This document shows, in pieces, positions 11,446 through 19,926 of a stretch of DNA of 64,000 nucleotides (position 1 is the first letter of the stretch; every line of letters starts with the position of its first letter). Made by a program: the position numbers and the translations under genes. The notes below the pieces were generated by a model. That model did no database searches. It was not told the DNA's origin and saw only the letters and a list, made by a program, of their open reading frames with translations. Source of the stretch: Streptomyces sp. M92 (GTDB lineage: Bacteria > Actinomycetota > Actinomycetes > Streptomycetales > Streptomycetaceae); assembly GCF_028473745.1 (NCBI RefSeq), contig NZ_CP101137.1, positions 3,224,001 through 3,288,000 of the forward strand. The letters run 5' to 3'.

Positions 11446-11639
11446 AGGGCCTGGCGGAACGTTTGCTGTGGGAGGGCGGCGGCACCTTCGTGGCCGGCCT
11501 CGTCCTCTGGATGTTCGCGGGGGACGTGGACGTCCCCGTCGTCGACCTGACGAAGGCCGGCGTCGTGATGATGTGCGTCGGCGGCGCGCAGACCGTCTGG
11601 GGCCTGTTCCGGTCGGCGCGCCGGCGCTCGGCCGGTTAG
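11442..11639 (+). CDS. Small two-helix membrane protein (DUF5708-like)
   Basis: This 65-residue protein has two hydrophobic stretches, GGGTFVAGLVLWMFAGDV and LTKAGVVMMCVGGAQTVWGLF, and a basic tail RSARRRSAG. It resembles the small DUF5708 family by pattern; this is recollection, not a search. Its ATG overlaps the preceding stop (ATGA). Its TAG overlaps, tail to tail, the stop codon of the convergent cobalamin adenosyltransferase gene. Function unknown. Confidence 0.7.
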   Translation: MKGLAERLLWEGGGTFVAGLVLWMFAGDVDVPVVDLTKAGVVMMCVGGAQTVWGLFRSARRRSAG

Positions 11640-12208
11640 CGCTCCCCGCCCGGCACCCACAGCACGTCGCCGACCTCCTTGTTGGCCACCCGGGCCAGGA
11701 TGAAGAGCAGGTCGGAGAGACGGTTCAGGTAGGTCGCGGTGAGCGGGTTCATCGTCTCGCCGTGGGCCTCCAGGGCCGCCCACGTCGAGCGCTCGGCCCG
11801 CCGGACCACCGTGCACGCCTGGTGCAGCAGGGCCGCGCCGGGCGTGCCGCCCGGCAGGATGAAGGAGCGGAGCTTCTCCACCTCGGCCAGGAAGCGGTCG
11901 CAGTCCGCCTCCAGCTTGTCGACGTAGAACTGCTCGACCCGCAGGGGCGGGAACTCCGGGTTCTCCACCACCGGCGTCGACAGGTCCGCGCCCACGTCGA
12001 ACAGGTCGTTCTGGACGCGGACGAGGACCTTGACGACCTCCTCGTGCAGGGCGCCGAGAGCGATCGCCGTGCCGATCACCGCGTTCGCCTCGTTGGCGTC
12101 GGCGTACGCGGAGATCCTCAGGTCGGTCTTGGGGACCCGGCTCATGTCGCCGAGGGCGGTGGTGCCCTGGTCGCCGGTCCGGGTGTAGATGCGCGTCAGG
12201 TTGACCAT
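11636..12208 (-). CDS. pduO: PduO-type ATP:cob(I)alamin adenosyltransferase
   Basis: This 190-residue enzyme transfers the adenosyl group of ATP to cob(I)alamin, making adenosylcobalamin. The ATP-binding N-terminal motif TRTGDQGTTALGD, then RISAYADANEANAVIG, and the helical segment VVRRAERS are typical of PduO/MMAB trimers. Its product is the cofactor of the isobutyryl-CoA mutase encoded 30 kb away in this window. Length is normal for the family. The gene is convergent with, and overlaps by a few bases, the small membrane protein gene. No cobalamin riboswitch is evident in the 283-bp gap upstream. Confidence 0.93.
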   Translation of the reverse strand: MVNLTRIYTRTGDQGTTALGDMSRVPKTDLRISAYADANEANAVIGTAIALGALHEEVVKVLVRVQNDLFDVGADLSTPVVENPEFPPLRVEQFYVDKLEADCDRFLAEVEKLRSFILPGGTPGAALLHQACTVVRRAERSTWAALEAHGETMNPLTATYLNRLSDLLFILARVANKEVGDVLWVPGGER

Positions 12209-12491
12209 GGGGCCAGCGTAGTTAGGCTCCGGCGGTACGGAACACGCGTGTGCCCACCGTCACGGCCGGCACGGTCATGGCGGCCGTCGGCCGGCGAGAT
12301 GGACGAGCCGCCGAGCGGGAAGGCGCTCAACTACGCCGTACGAGGCGCGCTCTGACACCCGAATGGCACACGTGGGTGTGATGTCCGTCATCTGAGACGT
12401 GACGCGCGTTACTAACCGGTCACACAGCGCCCCACGCCCGCTAATCTCCGGCCGAGAGACGAGAATCAGCGCGTATCAGGGGAGTCGCACA

Positions 12492-13340
12492 GTGGCACGG
12501 AAGCTCGCCGTCATCGGAGCCGGTCTCATGGGGTCGGGCATCGCCCAGGTCTCCGCCCAGGCGGGCTGGGACGTCGTCCTGCGAGACGTCACCGACGAGG
12601 CGCTGCGGCGCGGCACCGACGGCATCAAGGCCTCGTACGACAAGTTCGTCGCCAAGGGCAAGCTGGCCGCCGACGAGGCCGAGGCGGCCCTCGCGCGCAT
12701 CACCGCCACCACCGACCTGGACGCCGCCGCCGACGCGGACGTCGTCGTCGAGGCCGTCTTCGAGAAGCTGGAAGTCAAGCACGAGATCTTCCGCGCGCTC
12801 GACAAGCTGGTGAAGGACGAGGCGATCCTCGCCTCCAACACCTCCGCCATCCCGATCACCAAGATCGCGGCCGTGACCGAGCGCCCCGAGCGGGTCGTCG
12901 GCACCCACTTCTTCTCGCCGGTCCCGATGATGCAGCTGTGCGAGCTGGTGCGCGGCTACAAGACCAGTGACGAAACGCTCGCCACCGCCCGGGAGTTCGC
13001 CGAGTCCACCGGCAAGACCTGCATCGTCGTCAACCGCGACGTCGCCGGCTTCGTCACCACCCGCCTCATCTCCGCCCTCGTCGTCGAGGCCGCGAAGCTG
13101 TACGAGTCGGGCGTCGCCACCGCCGAGGACATCGACCTCGCCTGCAAGCTGGGCTTCGGACACGCCATGGGACCGCTGGCCACCGCCGACCTGACGGGCG
13201 TCGACATCCTGCTGCACGCCACCGGCAACATCTACACCGAGTCCCAGGACGAGAAGTTCGCCCCGCCGGAGCTGATGCGCCGGATGGTGGACGCCGGTGA
13301 CATCGGCCGCAAGAGCGGGCAGGGCTTCTACAAGCACTGA
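12492..13340 (+). CDS. 3-hydroxybutyryl-CoA dehydrogenase
   Basis: This 282-residue cytoplasmic enzyme interconverts acetoacetyl-CoA and 3-hydroxybutyryl-CoA using NAD(P)H. The N-terminal Rossmann motif GAGLMGSGIA is followed by the segment GTHFFSPVPMMQLCELV with the conserved active-site His. The C-terminal domain DLTGVDILLHA and the ending KSGQGFYKH are family-typical. GTG 12492 follows GGGGAG with 7-base spacing; upstream in-frame sequence is not conserved in character. It probably works with the thiolase at 30.1 kb in C4 acyl-CoA metabolism. A weak hairpin at 13352-13376 follows the stop. Confidence 0.93.
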   Translation: MARKLAVIGAGLMGSGIAQVSAQAGWDVVLRDVTDEALRRGTDGIKASYDKFVAKGKLAADEAEAALARITATTDLDAAADADVVVEAVFEKLEVKHEIFRALDKLVKDEAILASNTSAIPITKIAAVTERPERVVGTHFFSPVPMMQLCELVRGYKTSDETLATAREFAESTGKTCIVVNRDVAGFVTTRLISALVVEAAKLYESGVATAEDIDLACKLGFGHAMGPLATADLTGVDILLHATGNIYTESQDEKFAPPELMRRMVDAGDIGRKSGQGFYKH

Positions 13341-13351
13341 GGTCGCGTCAG

Positions 13352-13376
13352 CCCCGCCGCACATCACACGGCGGGG
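13352..13376 (+). terminator. Hairpin after the dehydrogenase gene
   Basis: CCCCGCCG (13352-13359) pairs with CGGCGGGG (13369-13376) around a 9-base loop, 12 bp after the stop codon. There is no U-tract. Confidence 0.55.
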
Positions 13377-13532
13377 TGAATTCGGTATCGGTTCGCTTAC
13401 AGGCGGCAACCTCCGATCGTTTCGGCCAGTCAGAGGTAGCAACACCTGATACCGCCGATGGACCACGACGCCGGGCCGCACCGCACAGACGACGAAGACG
13501 ACGTAGACGAAGACGCACGCCGGGGAGCGCAT

Positions 13533-13856
13533 ATGCACATCAGGGGCGACCACGTCGAGCTGGTCGTCGGGGGCCGCCTCGACGTCCGCAGCGCGGCGGA
13601 CGCCCGTACGGTCCTGCACTCGGCCGTCGACGACGGAGTCGGCGACCTGGTGCTGGACCTGTCCGAACTGGACTCCTGGGACGCCACCGGACTCGGTGTG
13701 ATCATGGGAGCCCACCGGCGGGCCGGCCGCTGCGGCCGCCGGCTGGTGCTGCGCGGTGTACCGCCGCAGATGCAGCGCCTGCTGGTGGCCACCCGGCTGC
13801 ACCGGATCCTCGCCATCGAGGGCGGCATCGGCGTGGAGACCCTGCCCAGGGTGTGA
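13533..13856 (+). CDS. STAS-domain protein lacking the usual phospho-serine
   Basis: This 107-residue anti-anti-sigma-type STAS fold has the pattern HVELVVGGRLDVRSA, LVLDLSELDSWDATGLGVIM and LVLRGVPPQMQRLL. Where SpoIIAA/BldG-type antagonists have Asp-Ser-Ser/Thr-Gly, this has Asp50-Ala51-Thr52-Gly53, so the phosphorylatable serine is missing. I chose ATG 13533 because GGGGAG lies 5 bases upstream. An ATG at 13458 would add an acidic 25-residue leader and cannot be excluded. No kinase gene is adjacent. The next gene encodes a large ATPase on the same strand. Confidence 0.8.
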   Translation: MHIRGDHVELVVGGRLDVRSAADARTVLHSAVDDGVGDLVLDLSELDSWDATGLGVIMGAHRRAGRCGRRLVLRGVPPQMQRLLVATRLHRILAIEGGIGVETLPRV

Positions 13857-14163
13857 CCGCGACGGACCGTGTGACGTCACGGGACCCGTGTGGCCCGGCG
13901 GGCCGGGGGCACCCGGACACCGCCCGTCGAACCACGCGGAAATCGCCCGGCACACGCAATCCTCACGAGACCGTGACGTCTCGGACGGGTCGCTACCCCG
14001 GACTGTCGGAGATACTGAGCGAAGGTTTAGGGTCTGGCTGCCCGCCCCTTTCGCAACCCACCGGCGGGCCCGGACCAGAAGCGACAGCGCGGTGTGCGGC
14101 AAGGCCGGGAGGGTGGTCCCGACCGGGGGACCGGCACACGACGCTTTTGGGGGGCTTGAACCT
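13857..14163. other. 307-bp gap before the STAND-like ATPase gene
   Basis: No convincing gene is seen. The gap holds a perfect 10-bp palindrome GTGACGTCAC (13871-13880) and GC-rich inverted stretches. It probably includes the promoter of the ATPase gene; a clear -10/-35 pair is not evident. Confidence 0.5.
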
Positions 14164-16818
14164 ATGGACCCGAACAACCGGGGACCCGAGGAGCACGGCC
14201 ACGACGGCGACACGCCGCGCCCGCGCCCGTCCAGGGACCCTCTCACGCCCGACCTCGGACAGCACGTGCCCGCGCTCGCCCGCACGGTGCAGCTCGTCTC
14301 CGGGGACTTCCTGCTCACCGTCAACCCGGTCGACGGCAGCGAGATCGAACTCTGCCCGCCCGTCGAGCGGCCCGCCCGGCCCGAGAAGCTCACCGCGGCC
14401 GAACGCGCCGAGGTGGAACGGGCCGCCCGGCCGCCCGCCCCGCCGGGCCCGACCCGCACCGTGCTCGGACTGCTGGCCCGCGACGACGAACGCGAACGCC
14501 TGGTGCGGCTGCTCGCCCGGGGCCGCTCCGTCCGCCTCACCGGCCCGGCGGGCTCCGGCCGCAGCAGCCTCCTCGACGTCGTCGCCGAGGACTGCGCGGG
14601 CCTCGCCCCCGACGGGGTCGTCCGCCTGAGCGGCTTCCACCGCAACGCCGGCGACCTCCTCCACGACCTCTTCTACGCCGTCCACCGCGCGCCCCTGCAC
14701 CGCCCGGACCGCGAGGAACTGCTCGCCCGGCTCCGGGAGGTCGGCGCGGTCGTCGTCCTGGACGACGTCGAGTTCGGCGGCACCGCCCTCGACGAACTGC
14801 TGGACGCCACCCCCGAGTGCGCCTGGCTCATCGGCGCCACCCCGGACGTGCCCGCCCCCTCCGCCGACTCGTCCGTCGAGGAGGTCTTCCTCACCGGCCT
14901 GGACCGCTCGGACGGCGTGGAGCTGCTGGAACGCGCCGCCGGCCGCACCCTGACCGACGAGGAGGCCAACTGGGCCGGCGACCTCTGGTTCGAGTCCGAG
15001 GGCCTGCCGCTGCGCTTCGTCCAGGCCGGTGCCCTGCTGCGCCGGCGCGACCGGCAGCGGGCCGGTGCCGACGCCGTCGACGAGTTCGGCGTCTTCGCCG
15101 ACGCCCGCCCCGCCGACGACACGCCCCGCGACGCCGCGGAGAGCGACGACGTACCCCTGCCGTCCCTCGGCGAGGCCGCCGCGCCCGCCCCGCTGCTCGC
15201 CTCCCGGCTCAGCGCCTCGGCCCGCACCACCCTGGAGTTCGCCGTCGCGCTCGGCGGCGAGGTGCCGCACCAGGCGCACCTGCCCGCACTGGTCGGGGAC
15301 ACCCACGCGGACGCCGCTCTGGGCGAGCTGGCCGACTGCGGACTGGTCTCGCCGGTCGGCTCCCGCTACCGGCTCGCCGCCGGGGTGCTCACCCAGCTGG
15401 AGGGCGCCGGGTACGCCGACGGGGCACCGGAGCGCGCACTGGCCGCCGCCCAGCACTACGCCTGGTGGGCCGGGCACCCCTCGGTGACCCCGGAGCGGGT
15501 CTGCGCCGAGGCCGACGCCGTACTGGCCGCCCTCGCCGTGCTGGTGCCGGCGACGACCCGGCCCGCGGACGGCGAGGAGAGCCCCGCCGTCCAGCTGGCC
15601 CGCGCCGCGGCCCCCGCGTTCGCCGCCGGGCCGCACTGGAGCGCCTGGGAGCGTTCGCTGCGCTCCGGCACCGAGGCCTCCCGGCTCGCCGGTGACGTCG
15701 CCGAGCAGGCGTACTTCCACCACGAGCTCGGCGTCCTCGCGCTGTGCGAGGGGCAGCTCGACCGGGCCCGCGCCGAGCTGGAGGCCTCCATCGGGCTGCG
15801 CGGCGCCCTGTCCGACAAGCGCGGCGCCGTCGCCGGCCGCCGTGCCCTGGCCCTGGTCACCGACCGCTCCGGGGACACTCCCGGACCGGGCGTCGGCGCG
15901 GGGGCGCTCGGCGGCTCCCCGTCCGCCGCCGGACTCGGCGTCGTCGGCGTGGGCCTCGGTCTCGGGCCGACCGCGGGGGAGGAGGTGCCCGACGCCCGCA
16001 ACGAGGAGTCGGCGTCGCCGTCCGCGGGCGTCCCCGAGCCCTTCCCGCCGCTCCAGCCGTCCCCGACCCTGGTCACCAGCCGGGTGCCCGCCACGGAGCG
16101 GTCCCGGACGGTCGGCGGTGGCATCAAGGGCTTCGCGCGGCGCAACCTCGTGGCCGCCGGAGCGGGCGCGCTGCTCGTCGCCGTGCTCGGCACCGTGGTG
16201 ACCCTCGGCGCCACCTCCGACAACGACGCCGGCACTCCCTCCAACGAGGTCGGCGTCAACCCGTCGGCCAGCCAGGGCGTCGACGACGGCAGCCTGGGCG
16301 CGGACCGGCCGTCGGACGACGGTGCCGGCCCGGAGGACGGCGGCCGGCCCACCGACCCGGGCCCGGACGGCACCGTCGGCACGTCGGACGACCCGACGCC
16401 CAGCGAGTCGGCAGGGCCGTCGGACGGCGCGAGCGCCTCCGGCGATCCCGGCGGCCAGGACTCTCCCGACCCGGGCGACTCGGACGAGCCGGGCGGTTCG
16501 TCCTCCTCCTCGTCCTCGTCGCCGTCCGGACCGTCTACGTCCAGCGAGTCGCCGACGGACACCGGTTCACCGGACCCCAGTGACTCCGAGACCGCCCCCG
16601 GCACCGATGAGCCCACGGACCCGGGTCCGTCCCCGAGTGAGTCGGGTTCGTCGTCGACCGACCCGTCCACCTCCACCAGCGCCAGCGGGCCGAGCGAGAC
16701 GAGCACCACCGCCGGCTCGCCCGCCGGCTCCCCCTCCACCGCCTCGCAGAGCAGCACCGCGAGCACCGGCACGGGGACGCCGGGCGGCAGCGGCTCGGCG
16801 CAGGGCCTGATCATCTGA
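14164..16818 (+). CDS. STAND-like ATPase with TPR region, one membrane helix and exported disordered tail
   Basis: This 884-residue protein starts with a Pro/Arg-rich lead. A nucleoside triphosphatase module follows with P-loop GPAGSGRSS (127-135) and a Walker B-like VVVLDDVEF. Next come a winged-helix-like region and a TPR-like helical pair (EQAYFHHELGVLALCEGQLDRARAELEAS). A single membrane helix (about 662-685, NLVAAGAGALLVAVLGTVVTL) leads to a roughly 200-residue tail of Ser, Asp, Gly, Pro and Thr. The order suggests a cytoplasmic ATPase anchored in the membrane with a surface-exposed stalk. No strong ribosome site precedes ATG 14164. Function unknown; signalling across the envelope is inferred. 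Confidence 0.8.
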   Translation: MDPNNRGPEEHGHDGDTPRPRPSRDPLTPDLGQHVPALARTVQLVSGDFLLTVNPVDGSEIELCPPVERPARPEKLTAAERAEVERAARPPAPPGPTRTVLGLLARDDERERLVRLLARGRSVRLTGPAGSGRSSLLDVVAEDCAGLAPDGVVRLSGFHRNAGDLLHDLFYAVHRAPLHRPDREELLARLREVGAVVVLDDVEFGGTALDELLDATPECAWLIGATPDVPAPSADSSVEEVFLTGLDRSDGVELLERAAGRTLTDEEANWAGDLWFESEGLPLRFVQAGALLRRRDRQRAGADAVDEFGVFADARPADDTPRDAAESDDVPLPSLGEAAAPAPLLASRLSASARTTLEFAVALGGEVPHQAHLPALVGDTHADAALGELADCGLVSPVGSRYRLAAGVLTQLEGAGYADGAPERALAAAQHYAWWAGHPSVTPERVCAEADAVLAALAVLVPATTRPADGEESPAVQLARAAAPAFAAGPHWSAWERSLRSGTEASRLAGDVAEQAYFHHELGVLALCEGQLDRARAELEASIGLRGALSDKRGAVAGRRALALVTDRSGDTPGPGVGAGALGGSPSAAGLGVVGVGLGLGPTAGEEVPDARNEESASPSAGVPEPFPPLQPSPTLVTSRVPATERSRTVGGGIKGFARRNLVAAGAGALLVAVLGTVVTLGATSDNDAGTPSNEVGVNPSASQGVDDGSLGADRPSDDGAGPEDGGRPTDPGPDGTVGTSDDPTPSESAGPSDGASASGDPGGQDSPDPGDSDEPGGSSSSSSSSPSGPSTSSESPTDTGSPDPSDSETAPGTDEPTDPGPSPSESGSSSTDPSTSTSASGPSETSTTAGSPAGSPSTASQSSTASTGTGTPGGSGSAQGLII

Positions 16819-16824
16819 GGCCAC

Positions 16825-16865
16825 GCGGAAGGGCCGGGTCCGCTCCACGGACCCGGCCCTTCCGC
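16825..16865. terminator. Bidirectional terminator hairpin
   Basis: A perfect 18-bp stem (16825-16842 with 16848-16865) closes a CTCCA loop. It sits between the convergent ATPase and nucS genes and can serve both. Confidence 0.85.
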
Positions 16866-16884
16866 ACGTCGTACCCGACGCCCC

Positions 16885-17556
16885 TCAGAACAGCCGCAGC
16901 TTGTCGTCCTCGATGCCCCGCATGGCGTCGTAGTCCAGCACCTGGCAGCCGATCCCGCGGTCCGTGGCGAGCACGCGGGCCTGTGGCTTGATCTCCTGGG
17001 CGGCGAAGACGCCGCGCACCGGGGCGAGGTGCGGATCGCGGTTCAACAGCTCCAGGTAGCGCGTGAGTTGCTCCACGCCGTCGATCTCGCCGCGCCGCTT
17101 GATCTCCACCGCGACGGTTCCGCCCTCGGCGTCCCGGCACAGGATGTCGACGGGACCGATGGCGGTCGGGTACTCGCGGCGGATGAGGGTGTAGCCCTCG
17201 CCCAGCGTCTCGATGCGGTCGGCCAGCAACTCCTGGAGGTGTGCTTCCACGCCGTCCTTGATCAGGCCCGGGTCGACGCCCAGCTCGTGCGAGGAGTCGT
17301 GCAGGATCTCCTCCATCGTGATGATGAGCTTCTCGCCCGCCTTGTTGACGACGGTCCAGACGCCCTCCTCGTCGCCGGAGCCCTCCTTGAGGGTGCACGG
17401 AGGCGACATCCAGTTGAGGGGCTTGTAGGCCCGGTCGTCGGCGTGGATCGAGACGCTGCCGTCCGCCTTGACCAGGATCAGACGAGGGGCCGAGGGGAGA
17501 TGGGCGGTGAGCCGCCCGGCGTAGTCGACCGAGCAGCGGGCAATGACGAGACGCAT
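16885..17556 (-). CDS. nucS: NucS/EndoMS mismatch endonuclease
   Basis: This 223-residue nuclease acts in the non-canonical mismatch repair of actinobacteria that lack MutS/MutL. It shows the N-terminal binding domain [16 protein letters not shown]. The C-terminal RecB-like nuclease core has [17 protein letters not shown] and [12 protein letters not shown], and the C-terminal end KLRLF resembles a beta-clamp-binding peptide. ATG 17556 gives the usual family length; upstream in-frame sequence is Arg/Ala-rich and unconserved. No good ribosome site is visible. It stands alone, convergent with the ATPase gene across a strong terminator. Confidence 0.93.
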   Translation of the reverse strand: MRLVIARCSVDYAGRLTAHLPSAPRLILVKADGSVSIHADDRAYKPLNWMSPPCTLKEGSGDEEGVWTVVNKAGEKLIITMEEILHDSSHELGVDPGLIKDGVEAHLQELLADRIETLGEGYTLIRREYPTAIGPVDILCRDAEGGTVAVEIKRRGEIDGVEQLTRYLELLNRDPHLAPVRGVFAAQEIKPQARVLATDRGIGCQVLDYDAMRGIEDDKLRLF

Positions 17557-17836
17557 GGTCGGCAACGCTACTCGACGCGCCCCGCCCGACGCGATTCGCC
17601 CGTGCCGGGGTGCCCGCGCGGCCCGTCCCACTTCTCCCATTGGCCCCGTCTTGCGCACTGGCCGATTGTGTGCCTACCGGTTGGTGCCCATCTAGGCATT
17701 CTCCTGGTGCGGTCACGATCGGTTGCTTACGGTATTGAACGGGAGGTCGCGGTGTGTGTACGCAGCGTGTTCAAAATCGCGCACTCCCCTAACTGTCCGG
17801 CAACCCCTGCCAGTCGGGGGTGCGAGAGGAGAACCC

Positions 17837-18229
17837 ATGTCGCTCGACGTCTCACCGGCCCTACTCGAACAGGCCGAGCGAGGCGAGGTCGACGAAGCAG
17901 CCTTCGTCGACTGCGTCCGGACTTCCCTGCCTTACGCATGGGAGATGGTCAGCTCCCTGGTGGCACAGCTGAAGGTCGACGGCGGTGCGTTCGCCGACAA
18001 CCAGACGCCCCCGCCGGACGAGCAGGCGCGCGGCCAGCTGCTGCGTGCGCTGGCGAGTGACGCCATACGCGGTGCACTGCAGCGGCACTTCGGTGTGCGG
18101 CTGGCCTTCCAGAACTGCCACCGGGTGGCGGTGTTCCCGTTGGACTCCTCCGTCGACGAGACGCTGACCCGTTTCACCTCGGTACGCAGCCAGGTCCTGA
18201 ACCAGTCGCCCGAATTCCGCGACTGCTGA
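17837..18229 (+). CDS. Conserved Streptomyces protein, SCO5389 family
   Basis: This 130-residue soluble protein begins MSLDVSPALLEQAERGEVDEAAFVDCVRTSLPYAWEM. A helical, mildly acidic body follows, with no membrane segment or known catalytic motif. The strong GAGAGGAGA site sets the ATG at 17837. By memory it is the conserved SCO5389 family, present throughout Streptomyces at this locus and of unknown function. The 280-bp gap before it holds divergent promoters for it and nucS; I could not place them with confidence. Confidence 0.8.
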   Translation: MSLDVSPALLEQAERGEVDEAAFVDCVRTSLPYAWEMVSSLVAQLKVDGGAFADNQTPPPDEQARGQLLRALASDAIRGALQRHFGVRLAFQNCHRVAVFPLDSSVDETLTRFTSVRSQVLNQSPEFRDC

Positions 18230-18304
18230 CGACGACGTCCGCTTGCCGCTCGGTACGCGGGAGGTGCAGTGCGTACCGGAGCGGCAGGCTCGCCGCCGGC
18301 TCCC

Positions 18305-19333
18305 TCAGCCGAGCTGGGGGAGCACCTCGGCCCCGAGCCGCCGTACGTTCTCCTCGGTCGCCGCGAGGTCTCCGGACCCCTCGACGAGCAGGGCGAAGCG
18401 GTCGATCCCGGTGCGTTCACCGGTCGCCGCGAGCCGGTCGGCGCACAGGCGGGGCGTGCCCACCGGGTGCAGGCCGCAGAGGAGTTCGGTGTAGGCGTAC
18501 GGATCGCGCATCCGCCGGGCGCGGCCGTCGACCGTGACGTGGGCGCCCAGTCCCTGGCGCAGCCAGCCCGGCACGGCCTTGAGCAGGGTCTCGGCCGCGT
18601 CCGTGCGCCGGTCGGCGATCTGGCAGACGCCGGCCGACACGTGGGCCGCGCCGTGGATCTCCGCCGACGGCCGCCCGGCGGCGCGGGCGTGCCGTCGCCA
18701 CAGGGCGACCATCTCGGCCTTCTCCTCGTCCCCGACGTGCATCCCCAGCAGCATCGGCAGCCCCCGCTCGGCAGCCGTGCGCACGCTCGCCGGGGAGGTG
18801 CAGGCGACGACGACCTCCGGGCCCGGCTCCTCCGACAGGGACTCCGAGGGCCGCGGGACGACGGGCACCTCGCGGAACCGGAAGCGGTCGCCCGAGGCGC
18901 CGACGGCCGGCTCGCGCAGCCAGCGCATCAGCAGATCGAGTGACTCCGGGAACTGCTTCTCGTACGCCTCCAGGCCCGTGCCGAACACCTCCAGGTCCAC
19001 CCACGGGCCGCCCCGGCCCACGCCCAGTGAGAACCGGCCGCCGGTTGTGACGTGCAGCAGCGCGGCCTGCTCGCCGAGCGCCACGGGGTGGGCGGTGGGC
19101 AGCACGCTCACCGCGGTGCCGACCCGGATGCGGCGGGTGCGGCCCAGCAGCAGCGCGGCCAGGGTCACGGCCGACGGACACGTGCCGTACGGGACGAAGT
19201 GGTGTTCGGCCAGCCAGACCGCGTCGAGCCCCGCCTCCTCGGCGACCTCGGCCGAGCGGACCGCGCGGTGCAGCGCTTCGCCGTGACCCTGGCCCGGGAA
19301 CTGGGCGCCCAACACGAAACTTCCAACGCGCAT
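18305..19333 (-). CDS. LLM-class flavin-dependent oxidoreductase
   Basis: This 342-residue luciferase-like TIM-barrel enzyme would use F420 or FMN. Typical family features are the strand-1 start MRVGSFVLGAQFPGQGH, the segment AEEAGLDAVWLAEHHFVPYG, RIRVGTAVSVLPTAHPVALGEQAA and the GRFSLGVGRGGP motif. ATG 19333 follows GGAAGAG and matches the start of the barrel; the long upstream in-frame sequence is non-coding in character. Substrate unknown. A 253-bp divergent promoter gap separates it from the zinc-site gene. Confidence 0.88.
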   Translation of the reverse strand: MRVGSFVLGAQFPGQGHGEALHRAVRSAEVAEEAGLDAVWLAEHHFVPYGTCPSAVTLAALLLGRTRRIRVGTAVSVLPTAHPVALGEQAALLHVTTGGRFSLGVGRGGPWVDLEVFGTGLEAYEKQFPESLDLLMRWLREPAVGASGDRFRFREVPVVPRPSESLSEEPGPEVVVACTSPASVRTAAERGLPMLLGMHVGDEEKAEMVALWRRHARAAGRPSAEIHGAAHVSAGVCQIADRRTDAAETLLKAVPGWLRQGLGAHVTVDGRARRMRDPYAYTELLCGLHPVGTPRLCADRLAATGERTGIDRFALLVEGSGDLAATEENVRRLGAEVLPQLG

Positions 19334-19586
19334 TGCTCTTCCTGCTTCCTCGGCTCCGACACGGAGCTCCCCCGCAGGGCATAACCGTCTGACACGTGCC
19401 GAGGACACGGTCGGGCGGAGGGATTTGCGGATTGTCTGCAGAATCGGCCGTAGCGGCGGGGCGGAAAGCACCGGTGGAGGTCCCTGCGGGGCGAGTTGTG
19501 GGGGTTGGCGCCGTACGGGTACCCCGGTCCGTCCCGCGTAGGCTGGATGCGGTCCGTACTCCCTGTATAGCTCCGTGAGGTGTCCT

Positions 19587-19919
19587 GTGTCCCCGCGTCG
19601 CAACCGACCCAAGGGAGCCGCATCGTCCGGCCGCAGCGCCGAGGACGACGGCTCCGGCCGCTACGGCGGCTGGCAGTCGTCGGAGAGCTGGCAGGGTGAT
19701 GACTGGAGCGTACGGCACGTGGCGGGCGCGAGCGCGCAGGGGAAGTCGTACCGCTGCCCGGGATGCGACCAGCTGATCCCGGACGGCGTCCCGCACGTGG
19801 TGGCCTGGCCGGCGCACTCGGGCGTGGACGAGCGCCGGCACTGGCACAAGTCCTGCTGGAACGCGAAGGACCGCCGCACCACGCGGGTGCAGCGGTCCCG
19901 TAACGCGCCGAGGTTCTGA
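19587..19919 (+). CDS. Small basic protein with CxxC...HxxC zinc-like site
   Basis: This 110-residue protein has a polar, low-complexity N-terminus (RRNRPKGAASSGRSAEDDG). A compact domain follows with CPGCDQLIPDGVPHVVAW and RRHWHKSCW, suggesting a Cys-Cys-His-Cys metal site. The tail is basic (DRRTTRVQRSRNAPRF). This layout is conserved in actinobacteria as a small nucleic-acid-binding-like protein, but no function is established. GTG 19587 is preceded by GTGAGGTG. It ends 7 bp from the convergent ABC permease gene. Confidence 0.75.
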   Translation: MSPRRNRPKGAASSGRSAEDDGSGRYGGWQSSESWQGDDWSVRHVAGASAQGKSYRCPGCDQLIPDGVPHVVAWPAHSGVDERRHWHKSCWNAKDRRTTRVQRSRNAPRF

Positions 19920-19926
19920 ACGCCGG

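Noticed and set aside
12299..12355. 18-codon frame MDEPPSGKALNYAVRGAL in the gap before the dehydrogenase
   Set aside because: It is short, with only weak purine-rich sequence upstream and no recognisable feature. Possible but unsupported.
12209..12491. Cobalamin riboswitch sought upstream of the adenosyltransferase gene
   Set aside because: I could not find the conserved B12-box or surrounding paired structure.
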